64,000 nucleotides of DNA, taken from the NCBI GenBank assembly GCA_007449985.2, contig VIIQ02000089.1, positions 257,001 to 321,000 on the forward strand, written 5' to 3'. The DNA is from Desmodesmus armatus. Its lineage: Eukaryota; Chlorophyta; Chlorophyceae; Sphaeropleales; Scenedesmaceae. The notes beneath the pieces are model-generated. The model saw only the letters and a list, made by a program, of their open reading frames with translations. It ran no database searches and was not told the DNA's origin. The position numbers and the translations under genes are program-made. Of this stretch, positions 1 through 16,200 are shown in pieces (position 1 is the first letter of the stretch; each line of letters starts with the position of its first letter).

Positions 1-59
1 TGTCTACTTGAAGGCGCTGCGCAGGCTGGGTGCCGTGCTGACTGGCCTTACCCCCTGAC

Positions 60-232
60 CCAGCTTGGGAGACAGCGGCCGACCTCGCGAGCAGCACATG
101 GGCCTCCTGCTGGCCTGCCTGTCCAAGGTTAAGACCTGCCCCTGAGCTGGGGGACAGCGGGTGATGTTGTGAGCAGCACACGGGCCACCTGCTGGCATCT
201 CCTGCCTGTTCAAAGTCAAGGCCTGCCCCTGG
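60..232. repeat. Imperfect tandem duplication, period about 85 bp
   Basis: The block starting with cagcttgggagacagcgg near 60 recurs as gagctgggggacagcggg near 145. Both copies run through a gagcagcaca core and a cctgcctgt core, and both end in acctgcccctg/gcctgcccctg. The two copies have diverged by substitutions and small indels. Confidence 0.7.
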
Positions 233-1848
233 GAAGTACGAAGGTGAGCAGCATAACTGTTAGCTGCAGCATTTCCCCTTGTTGACAGTCGGCCATGTGC
301 TTATAGGGCTTTCAAGCAGGTAGTTCAGTACAGGGCAGTGCAGTGCATGCAGCAGGGCGCTGCAGTGACCACTGGTGTGTGATTGTCACGCACACATGTT
401 TTTTGCTGTATGCATGTGCAGCTGTGCAACACAGTAGGGGACTGTGCTGTGGCTTGTTCACTGACTGTGTGTACTGTGGTGTTGCTTCCAGGCCCCATGT
501 CGCGCGGGCTCCTAGGAGGCCTGGCGCGACTTCCACTGGCCCTACCCACCCCAGCAACCTTCAGTGACGGACCCAACGAGGAACTTTGGGGCCCGCTCGT
601 GCAAACACACACGGTGGGTACTCCAGCTTACTGCAGGGCACGCCGCAATGCCCTGCTGCTTCTCATGGTTTTGCTTGTAATTTCACTGTCTGGCTACAGT
701 GACAGACATGCGGTGCCTGGCAGCTTATTCACAGGGCAGCTGCGGTGCTGCAGCTGTGACTTGCTAGCGCAGCTGCTATCATAGCAGCGACAGTCGTTTT
801 CTTCGAAGATTTATGCGTCAACAGTCTTGTGACATGACTGCACGGCTGCTGTTCTTGGTGTTTGCTTGCAGGTGGCACCGTCCTCTGCTCCTGCTGACGG
901 CAGCGGCAAGCCACACACACGCGCTCATGCCCAACTTCGGATATCACATCCTTGGATGGTGATATGGTTGATGCATTGGCTGGATGCACTCCCTGTGTCT
1001 ACACACCACCAGTGTCCAGCATTGTGTGTGTGTGTGGGGGGGGGCTACATGGTCTGGAGTGGAGGAGGAGGGAGAAGATGTGTCGCGTGGAGTGAGGGGC
1101 GCTGCAGGTTGCTGATCGTGTGGGTTCGGCCAGCGGTGATATGCTCCAAACCCTTGTGCCAACATGTCTGTATCAGCGTGTTTGGGACTGTGTGTGTGGT
1201 TGTGTGTATTGGGTGGGGGATCTGTGTGATTTGCCACTCTTTAGATGTGGGAGTGGACTGACAGTTGCACAGGTTGGCCCATGTCTACCTAAGCTCGTGC
1301 TATGGCAGTCTGTGTGGCAGTTTGCATGAGCAGGGTGTTCCTTTTCGCCCTCACCCCCCCCCCTCCCCCGGTAGGGGGTCAGTAAAAGGTTGTTTGGGCA
1401 CTGTCCCTGGGCAGGCCCAGGTGCGTGTGTAGTGGTGCGTGGTCAGTTTTTGTGGTCTACCCCAAGAAACATCGTGTGGCATCGGAGGAACACATACACG
1501 GTTTAAGGGGACATACACTCCAACCACCTTGTGGTGCGATGTAGCAGCGTGTATGTGTGTGGGCATGCGTGTCCTTGGTGCCGTGTCACAGCCGTCAAGA
1601 AGGGACGTCGCTTTTCCCTCCCACTACGCCCATCAAGTGTGGTCGGTTTTGTGGAGAGGGGCGGCTGCAATGGGGGCGTGCAAGGGGACAGACACGCAAT
1701 GCTTACTGCTTGTGCCTCTGTTCCTGCCCTACACCATCAAGTGGAGACACGGCATCAGGGGGTGTGGTACTGTGTGGACGTTGATTGTGCGTGTGACTGG
1801 CAGAGACATGTCGGGAGCTGGGGAGGTTGGGGTCGCCTGTGGTGGTTG

Positions 1849-2036
1849 CATGTGACACCTTGTGACATTTTGATGCACGCAACTTGCCTTCTGGTGCAGT
1901 TGTGTGTGGTTGACCTTTTGGCAATACTCATGTCATTGGATTGGGGTCACACATCTACTACTTTGTAGTTTCTCATGTGACACCAGCTTGATGCACGCAA
2001 CTCCCTGCTGGTGCAGTTGTTTGTTGACATGTTGGC
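1849..2036. repeat. Decayed direct duplication
   Basis: catgtgacacc, gatgcacgcaact and ctggtgcagttgt occur in the same order at 1849-1925 and 1973-2036, followed in both by a ttgac...ttggca ending. Indels separate the copies. No function is apparent. Confidence 0.6.
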
Positions 2037-2943
2037 AGGAAGAGATCCTCATCTCAGTGCCTGTGGGTGTAATCGCGTGTGCATCTGGATGCTTCAAGCT
2101 TGTGGTATCGTGCATGTTGGGCGAGGAGCACAGGATTGTTGGTTGATTAATGGTGTGCTGTGCTGTGCCCTAGCACAGTGTGTCTGTGCACCGGTCTCGC
2201 CGTGAGGCTAAAGGCTTTGCCACGCAAGCACACACAGAGCATGCTTGGGTGACACGTCCCGCGGCTTTACTTACTGTCATTGCCAATGGCAGCGTTCTGT
2301 GCTGTTGCCAACAGAAGTATACATACAAGTTACATAGTGTATATATGTAACCTGAGATGTTCACCTCCAGCGCACAGCAGATCACATGCTCCCGAATTTG
2401 TGATGCGGTGGGTCTACCCAACGCAAAGCTGAGCTGTTGAGTGAGCAGCGGCACAATTGCATGCATGCCCGTTGAGTTGACGTGGACAGCGGCTGGGGGC
2501 TGGAGCAGTTGTGCCAGCACAACCTTGACTGTTGAACCACACCACAAGCCGGCAACCAACACTGCATGCACCCTTCCCAAAAGCAGCAGCACACGCAGGT
2601 GTCACAACCAACCTTCCTGGCCGCTCTTTACTGTGCCCTTGTATGAAGCTGTGGTGCGTATGTTACATGTGCTGCCGCGTGCTACCCTCAAGACGTAACA
2701 AATCAACCCAGCACAAAAACAAACACAGCAATGCTCACAGACGCACAATGCATGTGGTGTGCGCTTATCCCAACACGTGCCACACCAGGTACCGGCGTGT
2801 GTTGCAGAGGCCAGTTCATTCAGCCAAGCAACGATTAGTGAGCCCAAGCCAAGCATCCGCAGGAGCTTGATTCCAATGGCAACTGCCTGCCTGCCATGGT
2901 GTTGCAACTCTGTTGAGGTTCAACTCTCAGTGCCACGGAATGA

Positions 2944-2948
2944 TTACA
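2944..2948 (-). promoter_or_regulatory. Candidate TGTAA poly(A) signal of the GST gene
   Basis: TTACA on the plus strand is TGTAA on the coding strand, about 70 nt past the GST stop. TGTAA is the usual poly(A) motif in chlamydomonadalean algae. Assignment rests on motif and distance only. Confidence 0.4.
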
Positions 2949-3017
2949 AAAGGCTTGCATCCTGTCTGTATATGTCTGACTGCCGCAAGTGATCACTCAT
3001 ATGATCGCTGGCCTGCA

Positions 3018-6000
3018 TCATACTGGGGACTCCTCCGGCGGGCCAAAGGCAGGGCGGGCCGTCAGCCTGCAGGCAGGCAGGCAAGCATAACCATGGCGCA
3101 AGCCAACGTAAGCCCCCTGTGTTTCCATAAAAACCAGGGTGTACATTGAACTGTTACAGGGACTTTGCGTTATGCTGAACGTGTTACATTGGCCTGAGCA
3201 CCGCAAGGGGTACAACCGTCTAATGATCAGGAGGGGGGGCTTGGTTCTTGGACAAACCTGCATACATTCTGAAACAGCCAAGGTGAAAAGCAGACCATCA
3301 ATGGCCAGCTGCCTCTTGTGTACTGCACGGCCTCCAGTGTACTGCACTGCAAACCCAATCTCGAAGCACAACTGAGATGCGCATGTCATGTGACAGGTGC
3401 ACACAGAATGCCAGATAGTGGGTATGTGTGCAGGGTGGCCCAGATTGTCCAACAAAACATTGGATGACTGCATGACAGGTATCAGGGGCCACCCACCTGT
3501 CCACATAACTCTTGACGTGTGGGTATGCCTCCAGCTTGAACTCAGGCACCACCATAGGAACCCACCACCTGTAACAGTAACAGTGCCAGCACACACAGCA
3601 CAACGATCATAGTATGCCGCATAAAATTTCAACTGGCAGTTGAAACAATGGCTGCCCATACATGCCTGATGGCATCATCCCTTGGCAGATTGCATGGCTG
3701 TAGCAGTGAGCAGAGGAGCACAATGTGCCACAGTGGAATGCCACAGTCATCACGCTGCGGCAGCGACTGCAGCTGCATGACAGCCCGCTGCAACCCGCAT
3801 GTGTGATGCATGTTGCTTGGTACCTCCATCCTTCGGCCCCAATTAGCTACTACTTCAATAGCTAGGCCAAATCTGGCTTAGTGAGGGCAGCAGGTTTGAG
3901 CCGACCCCCCTCCCTTAGTGAGGGCAGCAGGTTTGAGCCGACCCCCCTCCCTCAGTGAGGGCAGCAGGTTTGAGCCGACCCCCCTCCCTCAGGGAGTTGA
4001 ACTACCCTTCACCCCCGGGCCACTCTCAGTGTGACTCACAGGGTAGAGCCCACTGCCACGTCAGCCACAGAGAACTCATCGCCCTGAATGTAGTCATGCT
4101 CCGTCAGCATCTGCACAGTGCGAGCAACACCATACAGGGTTGGCTGGCTGAGCCCCAGCTTAGTGCAGTAGTCCCCTGAGGGAGCAGTAGTCCCCTGAGG
4201 GGAGAGACATGGCTCATTATGGCATTTGTCACCTGTGGCCACTAGCAGTGCGGAGAGTACTGTACGGGTATGAACCGGTAACCACAGGCTGTGACACTAA
4301 GTGTGATAGGGCTTAGCCTCACACATCTGAGATGAGAAGGTGAGAAGGCTATTCTCAGACGACAAGTGTACAAGCATAGTGTGCCCCTGGCTGCCAGCCT
4401 GGCCTGAGGCTCAAAACGTCTGGCTGTAAGGCTCAAAACGTGCGGCAAGCCAAGCTGGTGGCCAAAACCTCTTCCTCAACCTCACAAATAGCAAGTTGAC
4501 CACTGGCAAAGTGACACCACCCACCCTTACCTTGTCCAGGGCACCCAGCACCTCTGGCATCCACTTGTCCCTGCCAGGTACAGAGCAGGCAGCAGCACAA
4601 GGCCAAGTCAAAGAAGGGGTAGGTATGCACCAAGGCAGGGGTGAAAGGAGGGGCAAGTACTACTTGCAGTGCACCAAAGCAAACTCAACTTGACTGAGCC
4701 ACTGGCAGCAGCTTGCCCATGCAGATCTGGAACGTGCCGCTGCTGACAGCCGGCCGCTGCAACTTGACACCACACGTGAATGTGCCAGTAGCAACAGGTT
4801 GGAACCTGAAAGACCCTGATGTTGTCACGAGACCCTGGGGCTGTTGGTGGTGACTGGCGGTGTGCCCGAACTGTTCACACGCACTGTTGCCTCACGCTGT
4901 AGAGTTTCAAACTGTCCCAGCCAGGCAGTGCAGTCAATGCATCATGCATGCGGCATGCATTGTGGGTACGGAGAGCGGCCGTCAAGGTTCACCGCTGGCA
5001 TCGCCAACACGTGCATGCTGACAAAGTTCTCTGATGGCTCACAAAATGTATTGCAGCACCATTGCTCAAACACACCCACGCACCTCATGTGTGCAGCAAA
5101 TCCAGCATCTGGTAGGGTGCTGTTGGCGAACAACACCCACTTGGCTGCATTTGCCCTGCACATTGTGTTGCAACACAGCAAGTGCCACTTCAGTCAACTG
5201 AGTTGCGGGTCACACTGTGACATGGCATGTGCTGTACAGCTAGCTGCAGTAGCCGCCACCTGCTTCTCACACCACCACGCAATACCCTGAATGTCTGCTG
5301 TCTGCGACGCACAGGATGGCCAACCCTTCAAGCTTGTTCAAGCAGCTGTGGGCTTCTAGCTGCAGCATGCACAATGCACGCCGCACACAGCGGTATACAC
5401 ACACCTTTTCTCAGTGGTGTCCAGCCCACCGTACTTCTCCCCCAGGTACATCAGGATGGCTCCACTCTCAAACAGGGTCACCTCGCCATCAACCAGCGCA
5501 GGTATGCGGCCAAAGGGGTTGATCTGCGTTGCAGCAAGGTCATGCAAGTGCTGGGACGTTGGAAGCTGTAGTCGCATTTTGACATGATTCATCCTTTCCA
5601 CCTGCCCGGGCGGCATGTAGGGTGTGTCGGACTCTCTCGTTGGGGAGGAAAGGGTTGGGGAGCAGCATCAAGGTGCAGATCTGCAAACTTACAGCACCAA
5701 GACAGCGCTGTAACATCCCTGGGCAATCAATGCATGGCCATTGTTGAAGCAGCTGAGTGAACGGATGCAAAGGGCTCAGCCTGCATCTGACCGTGCCTCC
5801 CCAATGGGTTGTCTGCATGTCGCATCGTCTGTTGAGCTTTCCGGCAGCATGCACTGCATGCATGTGCTTCAATTCACGCAGGGCCCTTGAGAGGCATCCC
5901 AATGTGTCACAAAGATCTTGTCTCAGCGCAGATGCTTTGTGCATGAACTGTTGTGAAGACTTGGTCACCTTGAGGTAGTCGGGCTCCTTGCGCTCCTTCT

Positions 6001-6422
6001 TGTCATAAAAGTCCAGATTGATCCACTCAACATCCTGCAGGCCCAGCTCCCTCACGTACCTGCATGCATGTAAGTTGACAGTCGGGGGTGTGTTGGGTGT
6101 GTTGGGGGGAGGTGGGAAGGAAGAGGAGCAAGGGCTAGAGTGGGGGGGGGGGCAGTAGGAAACTGTGCTTGTACGAGGGTTGGAGGACCAAGCATGCAGC
6201 CTGCATGTGACATGACGTAGGTGCAGCCGTGCAGGTGGCGATGCCAAACAGCTTGAGCACAGTACTGCATCTCCTGGCTGGCTGAATGCAGCAATGGGCT
6301 TGGCTTCAAAGCTTGCATGTGGAAGCGCTGCTGCACTGTTGCGCTGGTGCTGCTGTGTGCTTGGAGTGTGCCTACCAGTTGATGATAGCCCCTCTGGTCT
6401 TGGGGTTGGTGTACAGCTTCAT
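3018..6422 (-). CDS. Glutathione S-transferase, 8 exons
   Basis: A soluble GST conjugates or reduces substrates with glutathione. Exons on the minus strand: 6422-6376, 6059-5969, 5523-5405, 5155-5084, 4570-4531, 4110-4040, 3568-3497, 3066-3018. All junctions are GT-AG with matching phases, giving about 186 residues, slightly short for a GST (about 200). The N-terminal thioredoxin-like domain starts [11 protein letters not shown], carries the cis-Pro motif RIPALVDG and the ESGAI motif that binds the gamma-glutamyl group of glutathione. The helical domain has WVLFANSTL, the N-capping region [10 protein letters not shown] and a C-terminal [11 protein letters not shown], ending [12 protein letters not shown]. 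The start is the ATG just before KLYTNP; an upstream exon could add residues because an acceptor-like site precedes it, so a transit peptide is not excluded. The class within the GST superfamily is not assignable from motifs alone. Confidence 0.88.
3878..3988. repeat. 37-bp tandem repeat, three copies
   Basis: Three near-identical 37-bp units beginning ttagtgagggcagcagg (the third begins tcagtg) sit head to tail in GST intron 6 at 3878-3914, 3915-3951 and 3952-3988. They have no spacers and differ by one or two bases. Confidence 0.9.
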
Positions 6423-8093
6423 GTTGTTGATCCCTGTCTTGGAAAGCACGTCTGTTACCTATCCTTTGGTGTGCGATATCTGTTGACTCGGCAACTTGCA
6501 AGGGCCCAAAAGATGCTGTTTCGGTCTGGGCGCACGGGGGCCACGAGCAAGGGGGAAGTGTACACGTGTTTTGTTAGAAACGCTTGGTTGTTGAAGCGAC
6601 GATGGTACTTGTGTGAGGTTTCGTCTTTCGTAACCTCAGCGTAAAGTTCATCTCGTAAAGCAATGACGTCGATTACGCGTGTTGCGTTGATGGGTAGGGA
6701 AGGGACTGCGTAAGGCCGAGTGGTTCGCACATTGCAGGTAGTACGAGCTTGACTGAGCTGAATCGTTCTGCGACTGGCGCCCGTCGGACCAACATGCTCA
6801 TGCGCCAGGTTCACCAGGCTTCTGCTGTTGCAGCATTAGTCAACACTGCAAACCCACACGCTTGGCAGTTTGTGGCATCATATGGGGCTCTTGCAGGTGC
6901 ATTCGCCTGTTTGTAGGGCTCGTCCACTGATATCCCAACTGCTACATTATGGTAGACCATGGGAGACCTGGACCACCCGGTGTACGTCAACACTGTCTGA
7001 CAAGGCGCATGTCATTCTTTCACATTTCACTCAATCTGTCTGGATAGCAGGATCCCATCAAGTTGCAAGTGGGAGACTGTGTCGGACACAGGAGGGCATG
7101 CAGGTCTGATAGACAGGACGCTTGCGCCCTAAACTTACACACGCCGGTCAAGCTGCTGCAGCGTCCCAGCAGTCCACCACACCCCTGCAGATGGAGACTG
7201 TGGATGCATGCTTGCCAAGTTGTGTGTGGCTTCTGCACCATGTGCATGCAATCCAGCAATCATAGCCACCTCACGTGCCCCCCCAAAAACCAGCCGACAC
7301 AGGTGCAACACCAGTTGCTTACATACTGGTGCATACGGCTGTGCGCACATGCTCACTGTTGCTGCTCTTTGCTACAAACAACAGCGCCAGGGAAGACACA
7401 GCTCTGCTCACGCATGCACAAACACACGGCACAAACCTCCAAGAAGTCCGGGCGGCGCTTGTGTGCTGGCCCACCAATCGCATCCCAGAAATGCTGCTGA
7501 CTTGACAGCAGCAACCAGCTCCTGGATTTGCTGCTTGGCAGCATGATGCGCACACAACGCTGTGCTACCACCCAAGGAAACCCCACCCCACCCCACCCTA
7601 CCCCGCACCACAGTACAAAGCCAGGATGCAAGAGGCACTACGGCCCGCCTCAACCCCCTGCTGCCGGGCCCGTAAATCTCCCCATCGGCTGCTTCGCACA
7701 AAAAGCCAACAAGCGAAGAACCCAACCGATGTAATCAGACCTGGGACGCAACACACAAAATGATACCACGCAACATCCAACCTCAAACAGCACAAACCCC
7801 ATGCTCAAGCCCCAACCGCACATCACAGCACCAGCACAGCGGGCCCCGCCGAGCTTCAGTCCCCCTGCACCATCGTCTTCTCCACCAGCTGCCGCATATC
7901 CTCCAGCAGCTTGGCCTCCTTCCGTTTGTTCTCCTCGAAATTCAGCATCGCCACCCCCGCCTTCTCCTCCGCACTAGCCGGCGGGGGGGGGGGGGTACGA
8001 TAACACAAGGGCGACGGGGGCGCCCCAACACAAGGAGGGGGCCAGCAGAGGACATACCACCACACAGGTACGACACCAAACCACAGAAACCAA
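6423..8093. other. Intergenic: GST promoter side and NKAP 3' side
   Basis: The part from 6423 to about 6830 should hold the GST promoter and 5' UTR. It is less GC-biased than its surroundings and has open minus-strand frames that match no family. The region 7000-7855 holds only weak ORFs. A duplicate of the last NKAP exon lies at 7856-7977 and is listed separately. Confidence 0.45.
7856..7977 (-). repeat. Downstream duplicate of the NKAP terminal exon 3' half
   Basis: The last roughly 120 coding bases of NKAP ([18 protein letters not shown] to the stop, VEKTMVQGD) recur almost unchanged 238 bp downstream of the copy at 8094-8216. A poly-C/G tract lies between them. The copy keeps frame and stop but is cut off upstream at the poly-G run, so it is probably not a usable exon unless reached by readthrough or an unseen acceptor. 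Confidence 0.85.
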
Positions 8094-12687
<4,594 letters not shown>

Positions 12688-13266
12688 GAGGGGAGTGTTT
12701 CAGGGAGACTCGGAAGGAGACTGAAGACAGACCTGAGTGTTTTTGAGCTGCTGCTGGGTGTGAACTGTGTCTGGTGCTCTGCTGTGGTCCGAGCCTTGAC
12801 AGTGCCTTTCAACGTCCGATGAAGAACGGATTGCGACCGAGCACGCCTTCGTTGAGACAATGAACCCACCCTGCAAAAACCATGGCCCCAACCGAATCGC
12901 AAAAACATCACTTCGGCTGGGAAACAGGTACACTACAGCCTGCTGCCTTTGCTTCAATTCCTCGTTGGCAGCCCTTGGGTTGGGAGGGTGAAATCAAGGG
13001 ACAGCTTGTCCATCAGTCAGTGGTTGCAGCAGATAGCTTTTCACACATCAGCAACCAACCAGGGGCTGCAGTTTGATCACAGGAAGGTGTATCTTGCGTT
13101 GGGCCGCTGGACGTAGGCGGGCGAAGCCCCTTCCCCCCAGCAGGTGCACACCTGACCACCCACCCCTGACGCAGCGGGCCAGCACATACAGCCGATGCCT
13201 GCTTTGGCAGATTTCAGCTACAGCAGTCCACCAGCAGCAGCAGCTGGAGCCAGTGGATTGGCAGTG
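12688..13266. promoter_or_regulatory. Divergent promoter region between NKAP and P58IPK
   Basis: About 580 bp separate the two start codons, which face away from each other. It must hold both 5' UTRs and promoters. I see no clear TATA box or ER-stress-type element. The region is GC-rich with no repeats of the exon-copy type, in contrast to the adjoining introns. Confidence 0.55.
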
Positions 13267-16200
13267 ATGCAGCTGCAGCTGCTGGCATGCACAGTGGGTG
13301 TCATCCTATGGGCCCTGCCAACTGCCATGGCATCCGCAGCTGACCTGTTGAAGGCAGGAGATGCAGCATACAGCAGTGGCAATTACAACAGGTTGGTGTC
13401 AATCTCCCGCCACTTTCAACGCCTCTCTGAGACCAGCACACACCGCAGGCAGAGGTTAGAGATAGTCTTCCTGCCACCAAACACAGAGCCCGCACACCAG
13501 CAGGGCACGACAAAGCAGGACTGTGCGCAGTAGACCATATGCAGAACCCATGCCAACAGTCTAACAGTGCATTGCACAGGCAATGCCCATACTGCCTCCA
13601 GTGCAGTGCGCTCAAAACTGAGTACAGCACCTGGATACGCAGTCAGTGGCACAGCGGAAACTTCTACACACCGGCTGCGTGTTTTTGTGCTGACCTGGCC
13701 TCGGGGAGGGGCCAGGTGGGTGGGTCAGCACACCTGTGCTTTTGACAGCATGTGCTTTACATGGCATCTGCCTGGGTGGGCCAGCACACCTGTGCTTTTG
13801 ACAGCATGTGTTTCAAATGACATCTGCCGTTTTTGACATGTGCTGACGACCATAGCTTGTGTTGGCCCACAGCAGCGGCATCATGCAGGAGTTGGCTTCC
13901 GTCCATGTTATATGTGCAATCATTTTGTTTGAGATCTGCGCATCCTGTGCCTGTCGCACATCATATCCACGCAGCAGATGGACAGTGAAGCGAGTGTTTT
14001 CCCTTCATGCTGCTTTGCTGTGCCATGGTGTGCTGTGCATGAGGGGCTGGGGGCAGGAGGGCTTGCCGGCAACCTGCAGCCGCCCCATGTCATTCTTGTC
14101 GTACCCATGTTAACAGGCAACTACTCTTGGAGCACACAGCTGGCAGGTGCCTGCTTGGCTTTCTGAGTTGTCCCCCACCAGAATGTGGGGGAGCATTTCA
14201 GCGTTTTGCTGAGACACCACGACTAGCAGTTGTTGTCAGCATAAGACGCATCCACCACGCCTCCCCGCCCCCTGCCCACCTACTGTGCTGCAGTGCCATC
14301 CAGCACTACTCCTCGGCCCTAGAGGCTGACAGCAGTGTGGCCCTGTTCTACGCCAAGCGGGCCGCAGCCTACACCTCACTCAAAAAGCTGGGTCAGGCGC
14401 TGAGGGACTATGACGCTGCACTGGAGGTTGACGGCAACTACACCACAGGGTACCTGCACAGAGGCAAGCTGCACAGGTAGGGTGTGTGGGTGTGTGTGGG
14501 TGTGGGGGGGGGGGGGGGAGGGGTCAGGGTGTTGGAGCACACTTGTGCATGCTGGGGTAGGTGGGGTAGGTGGAGGAAATCTTGGTGTTTGGGGGGGGGG
14601 GGGATTGCTCAAGAACTGGGCCAGGCGCTGAGGGACTATGACGCTGCACTGGAGGTTGACAGGAAATACACAACAGGGTACCTGCACAGAGGCAAGCTGC
14701 ACAGGTGGGTGGGTGTAGGTTTGAGGGGGGGGGTGAGCGCATTTGCGCATGGTGGATTGTGAGGTAGGTGGGGTAGGTGGAGGAAGTGTGTGGGTGTGTG
14801 TGTGTGTGTTAGGCACGGAGACTACATGTGTGTATACACATGCAAGCCACATGCAAGCAATCTAAGCGGCACACCAAAACAGTCCAACTAGGACAGCAAA
14901 CCGGAGAGTGCATCGACGGCAGGTGGAGCAAATGGACAGCTGTGTGTGTCCATTTGCTCTTGTGTGTGGGTCGGGGGGTGAGGGGAGTCGCACATAAAAG
15001 CTGGGTCAGGGGCCGAGGGACCTCGACTCTGCTTTGGAAGTTGACGGCAACTACACCACAGGGTACCTGCACAGAGGCAAGCTGCACAGGTGGGTGGGTG
15101 TGTCTGTGCAATGGTGGTGGTGGTGGGGGGGGGGGGCAATGCTTGCCGGTGCAGCAGGCAGAGTTTGGAGGGGGGGGGGGTGCTTGTGCAGGGTGACGTT
15201 TAGGTGGGGCGTGGGTGGAGGATTTGGGCGGAAAGTGGGGGTTATGATGAGGGGAGGCGCACAAGAAGCTGGGTTCAGGCGCTGTGAGACTCGACGTTGC
15301 GCCAAGGGGAACTACACAACAGGGTACCTGCACAGAGGCGAGCTGCACAGGTATGGGGGGGCGCGGGGGGTGGAGGGGGGGGGGTCAGGTTGCTGGTGGG
15401 GCACTAGGTAGGGTGGTGTGTGTTAAGCAGAGAGGATACAAGTGTGTGTGTGTGGGGGGGGGGGTGCTTGCACCGGGTGTAGTTGGGGTGGGTTGAGGGG
15501 AATATGGTGCGGGGGAAGTCCAAGGTCCAAGCGGTTGTGCTCCGGCTGTGTCTGAGTCAGCTACTAAAGCCTGATCAGAACTGAGCCCGCCCACAGCACT
15601 ACTGATGACGCCTGCCGCAACACTGAAGTTCTTGGTGTTATGTACGCGTGCATACTGAGAAACTTGCATCAGGCATGCAACACACGCTCAATTGCTCTGC
15701 GCCTTGGATTCCGTCTGTCTCTCTTTCTCTTGCAGGCAGATGTGCAGCATCGAAGATGCCAAGTCAGACTTTCAAAGCGTGATCAAGCTCAAGCCCACAC
15801 ACAGTGCAGCAACCAAGGAGCTAGCAGCCCTTTCAGACCTTCAGGCAGCGTTCGAGCAGCTGCAGGTGTTGCAACAGGCGCATGCGGGGGCGGCAGCGGC
15901 CGGGGCCCCCTGCCGGATGTGTCTGCTGCTCGGGTTGTGTTGGACAAGGTGTATGGCATGGCTCCTGACTGTATCCCTGCGCAGCTGCTGGATGCTCAGT
16001 TGGAGATGTTGGCAGGGAACTATGAGCAGGTGGGGAGAGATGTGTGTGTGTGTGTGTGGGGGGGGGTCCAGAATAGGAGGGGGGGTCAGAATCCATTAAG
16101 CAGCTGCAGCTGCTGCAGCAGGCGCAAGCGGGGCGGGGGTGGCGGCGGCTGGGGGACCCCTGCCGGATGTGTCTGCTGCTCGTGTGGTGTTGGACAAGGT

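Larger units (their letters stand above)
1..3017. other. Gene-free left end with local repeats
   Basis: No ORF here resembles a known family, and no exon chain could be built on either strand. The stretch holds an imperfect tandem duplication at about 60-232 (period about 85), GT-rich tracts (about 1020-1250), and a decayed duplication of a roughly 65-nt block at 1849-1925 and 1973-2036. The right end (below 3018) should contain the 3' UTR of the GST gene. Confidence 0.5.

Noticed and set aside
3878..3988. Short direct repeats as a CRISPR array
   Set aside because: The 37-bp units are contiguous with no spacers, there are only three, and they lie in an intron of a eukaryotic gene.
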